DNA from: an uncultured Bacteroidales bacterium
Lineage (GTDB): Bacteria > Bacteroidota > Bacteroidia > Bacteroidales > UBA932
Reading direction: 5' to 3'
DNA length: 16,227 bases
Assembly (NCBI GenBank): GCA_937900465.1
Contig: CALCEJ010000121.1
Location: 1-16,227, forward strand
How positions within the stretch are numbered: position 1 is the first letter of the stretch; each line of letters begins with the position of its first letter. Below, in pieces: positions 13,685-16,227 of the stretch. Under the pieces are notes generated by a model, which made no database searches, was not told the DNA's origin, and saw only the letters and a list, made by a program, of their open reading frames with translations. The position numbers and the translations under genes were made by a program.

Positions 13685-15453
13685 AAAGGTTCTTCCTGGT
13701 AATATGGGCCCTTGTCCTTGTCGTTTCGGGATTGAATGCGCAATCCCGCTCGTCGGCGACCTTCGGCCTCGACCCTTCGGACGATGACGCCCTGGAGAGA
13801 ATCCGTTCAAGGAGCGACAGTATCCGGCGTCACCGCCCCGTGATAGCGCTTGTGCTGAGCGGCGGCGGAGCGAAGGGCGCGGCCCAGATAGGCACCCTTA
13901 AAATGCTCGAAGATTACGACATTCCCGTGGATATGATCGTAGGAACCAGCGTCGGAGGGCTTCTGGGCGGTTTCTATGCCCTTGGTTATCCGGCTTCTTT
14001 CCTGGATTCCCTGGTCCGGTCCATTGACTGGGGACTTGCCCTGAGCGATGACATCCCACGCGAGTATATCTCTTACCAGAAAAAGGAGTACGACTCTAAA
14101 TTTGCGCTTTCGATGCCCTTCACTCTCAGAAAGAAAAACATCGAAGTGCGTCCTCTTGCCGGGCAGAGCCTCGTTGGCGGCCTCAACGTCAGCTATATCA
14201 TTTCCTCCCTGTCCTCTGGATATGCGGATTCGACGGACTTTTTCAAGCTCCCCATCCCTTTTGCCTGCGTCGCGACGGATATGGTCTCCTGCAAGGCCAA
14301 GGTATGGCATAGCGGAAGCATAAACGAAGCTCTCCGGTCCACTATGGCAATCCCTGGCGTCTTCGCCCCGGTGAGAACTGGAGGGATGGTCCTGGTGGAC
14401 GGTGGAATGAGGAACAATTTCCCCGCGGATATCGCAAAGGATATGGGCGCTGACGTTGTAATCGGGGTGAATCTTTCCAGCACGATGGACTCTACGGACG
14501 AGTCGACTCTCCGTAACTTCGGCGATATCGCGATGAGGGGAATAGATATGTTCGGAAGCGACTCATACGAGCGTAACGTCAAACTTGTGGATATCCACAT
14601 CCGCCCTGACGTCAACCCATACCATATGCTGAGTTTCAGCCCGGATAACATAGACACCCTGCTTGTCCGCGGCTACAGGGCCGCAGATGCCCACGCATAT
14701 GAATTCGCTATGCTGAAGAGCCGGTGCGGAGACGCCGGCCATACCCTTCAGGGCACCCCGGCCGTGGATATAAACGAAACCCCCGTGGTCATAGGAGATG
14801 TCTCCGTCACCGGAGTCTCTCCGGAGGAGGCGGAGACCATAAAGTCCAGGATCTACCCCAAGCCCGGAAAGATCGTCAGCCGCCGCGAGGCGGAAAACGC
14901 CGTCGCCTCGATCTTCGGCCGCGGAGGATATAATATGGTGAGCTATGATATGCTTGGGTCCGGGGAACCGTACACCTTCCATCTGAATTGCGTTAAGGGA
15001 CCTAAGAACCGCCTTGGAGTGGGTCTGAGGGTGGATTCTGAGGAACTTGTATCCCTTCTTTTCAACGTCGGGTTCAACACCACCTCTCCCCACGGCTCCG
15101 CGCTGGACCTGACAGGAAAGATAGGCTCGAATCCCTACTTCGATTTCCACTACATCCTTAACATTCCCGCACTTCCTACCCTGAACTTCAGGGCTTTCGT
15201 CAGATGGACGGACAGGAACCGGTTCTACTACGGAGGAAACCGATTCAATATAAATTACCTGACTTTCTCGCAGGAGCTGTACCTCTCGAATATAGCCTGG
15301 TCGGAATTCGATATGAAACTTGGAATCCGCAACGACCTCTACAAGATCAACTCCCTTCTGACTGACGATATCGTCGCGTCATATGACCGTTCCGCAGCGA
15401 AAATGGACTACCCGTCCATATTCCTCGAAGGCTCGCGTCAAGATTCAGCGTAA
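13681..15453 (+). CDS. Patatin-like phospholipase with POTRA and outer-membrane barrel, 3' end replaced
   Basis: The frame gives 590 residues. A signal peptide (MKRFFLVIWALVLVVSGLNA) is followed by a patatin domain with oxyanion loop GGGAKG (61-66), nucleophile Ser90 in GTSVGG and catalytic Asp240 in DGGMRNN, so the hydrolase dyad is complete. A POTRA-like domain starts near VVIGDVSVTGVSPEEAETI, and beta-barrel strands (FDFHYILNIPALP, RAFVRWTDRNRFYYGGNRF) follow. Relatives with this layout (PlpD-like autotransporter, Omp85 barrel) are longer; as I recall, Bacteroidales members exceed 700 residues. The barrel stops after a few strands, and the last residues after IFLEG do not look family-like. 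The coding identity is lost at about 15430-15440, where foreign sequence begins, so the real C terminus is probably missing. Translationally coupled to rlmN by ATGA. Confidence 0.85.
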   Translation: MKRFFLVIWALVLVVSGLNAQSRSSATFGLDPSDDDALERIRSRSDSIRRHRPVIALVLSGGGAKGAAQIGTLKMLEDYDIPVDMIVGTSVGGLLGGFYALGYPASFLDSLVRSIDWGLALSDDIPREYISYQKKEYDSKFALSMPFTLRKKNIEVRPLAGQSLVGGLNVSYIISSLSSGYADSTDFFKLPIPFACVATDMVSCKAKVWHSGSINEALRSTMAIPGVFAPVRTGGMVLVDGGMRNNFPADIAKDMGADVVIGVNLSSTMDSTDESTLRNFGDIAMRGIDMFGSDSYERNVKLVDIHIRPDVNPYHMLSFSPDNIDTLLVRGYRAADAHAYEFAMLKSRCGDAGHTLQGTPAVDINETPVVIGDVSVTGVSPEEAETIKSRIYPKPGKIVSRREAENAVASIFGRGGYNMVSYDMLGSGEPYTFHLNCVKGPKNRLGVGLRVDSEELVSLLFNVGFNTTSPHGSALDLTGKIGSNPYFDFHYILNIPALPTLNFRAFVRWTDRNRFYYGGNRFNINYLTFSQELYLSNIAWSEFDMKLGIRNDLYKINSLLTDDIVASYDRSAAKMDYPSIFLEGSRQDSA

Positions 15454-16227
15454 TCCCTGCGACGGAATTATTTTCAACGTTGAGATTCAGCCCCTCCAGC
15501 ACGAAACTCGTCGCCGGAACCGGACTCTGATAAGTAATCGACGCGCCTTCACTACTCGTAAATCCGCCCGATTCGCTGTACGAAACGTAAATCAAATTGC
15601 TACCATTTTCCGTGCCGACATTCGCCGAACTTAAAATAACTGTCTTCGCGTCCGTGTCAATCACTTCGCCCGCATAAAAATCTGCCACCGCCGTTTATCG
15701 AAACACTGCTGGCGGAATTTGAAATCGTATCGGCGCCAGAACTGCCGAGAATCGTCTTGCCAATGGCGTCGTTCTGAATGTCAAACTGATAACTGCTGCT
15801 GTCGCCCGCGAAATTCTCCGCCGCAAGCTTGATGACGGTTTCGCCGCCAAATTCCGGCGCAGTCGCCACGCCATTGAGTTCGACCCGCGCCGCTCAATTT
15901 TTCTGAAAGGGCGAGGCTCGTCACGCCGCTGCCAATGGAAATATTTTTGACGAGTACCCACGGAATTTCGTCAATCGGTAGCGTTGTTCCAATCGAGCGT
16001 AACGGCGGTCGCGCTGATTCCCGTCGCCGTTACCTGCCCGCCGTTGAATTTGAAATTACCGAGACCAGAAATATTTCCGGCGGTAAGCTTGCCGCTCCAT
16101 GCACCCTGTGCGAAAATATTCAGCGAATCGACGCCGGAGAGTACGCCCGCCGAAGTCAGCCAGCCGCCAGCGAAGTTCCCGTGCCGGTAATCGCGCTGGC
16201 AACGGTACGCCGCCCTCAACGTAGCTG
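15430..16227 (-). pseudogene. Frame-broken fragment of a repeat-rich surface protein (probable chimeric contig end)
   Basis: No intact gene lies in this stretch. On the minus strand, successive pieces in different frames read as one beta-rich, Gly/Ser/Asn/Thr-rich protein. They are a piece with GVLSGVDSLNIFAQGAWSG (below about 16175), then VLVKNISIGSGVTSLALSE (about 15960-15890), then FGGETVIKLAAENFAGDSSS (about 15885-15700), then ADFYAGEVIDTDAKTVILSS to NLDASLRG (about 15695-15430). The frame changes near 16175, 15970, 15890 and 15695. The style is that of autotransporter or adhesin repeats, but no family can be named. Base composition and codon choice differ from the rest of the window (AAT, AAA and ATTTTT tracts are more frequent). 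Sequencing errors in a low-coverage, wrongly joined end explain this best; a decayed real gene is possible. Confidence 0.6.

Noticed and set aside
15454..16227. Separate short genes on the minus strand
   Set aside because: The pieces read as one protein interrupted by frame changes; no piece has a credible start, promoter or independent identity.

Overview
The window reads as a chromosomal segment of a GC-rich member of the Bacteroidetes, most likely Bacteroidales from a gut or rumen-like habitat. The evidence is the gene content (Bacteroides-type thymidine kinase, lipoprotein clostripain-like protease, M49 dipeptidyl peptidase III, Ctc-type L25) and the promoters. Seven matches to the Bacteroidetes -7 box TAnnTTTG lie in the four real intergenic gaps, where about 0.2 would be expected by chance. 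Genus cannot be told from the sequence. No rRNA, tRNA, CRISPR array or insertion sequence was seen.

Layout. 2-1728 (+): the 3' part of a secreted M6 metalloprotease and a small lipoprotein overlapping it by ATGA. 1733-3705 (-): the housekeeping operon rplY-pth-tpiA. 3825-5081 (-) and 5166-7199 (+): a divergent pair of surface peptidases, a clostripain-like C11 lipoprotein and a lipoprotein-type DPP III, the latter followed by a XerC/D recombinase. 8089-8661 (-): tdk. 8723-11123 (+): a Bacteroidetes protein of unknown function, rsmI and a membrane-anchored helix-hairpin-helix protein. 11117-12519 (-): recA with a translationally coupled small lipoprotein. 12653-15453 (+): rlmN coupled to a patatin/outer-membrane-barrel protein that breaks off abruptly.

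The most unusual feature is a pair of palindromic DNA elements lying in frame inside two genes of the same cluster. One (8943-9080, 138 bp) has perfect 27-bp inverted arms, each of which is itself a small hairpin, around further hairpins. The other (10368-10468) has the same architecture, with the same CAGAG/CTCTG loop core in its arms. Both sit in linkers between conserved domains and keep the frame open. They look like a coding-sequence-tolerant repeat family, analogous in behaviour to Rickettsia palindromic elements, that may be scattered through this genome. A perfect 12-bp x4 tandem repeat lies next to the first one.

From about 15430 to the end the sequence changes character. The patatin barrel is cut off, and the minus strand carries pieces of a repeat-rich surface protein broken by at least four frame shifts. 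I read this as a chimeric or low-quality contig end, not a native gene arrangement.

No large undescribed multi-gene system (defence, secretion, biosynthesis) is visible. Most genes are housekeeping or peptide-scavenging functions.
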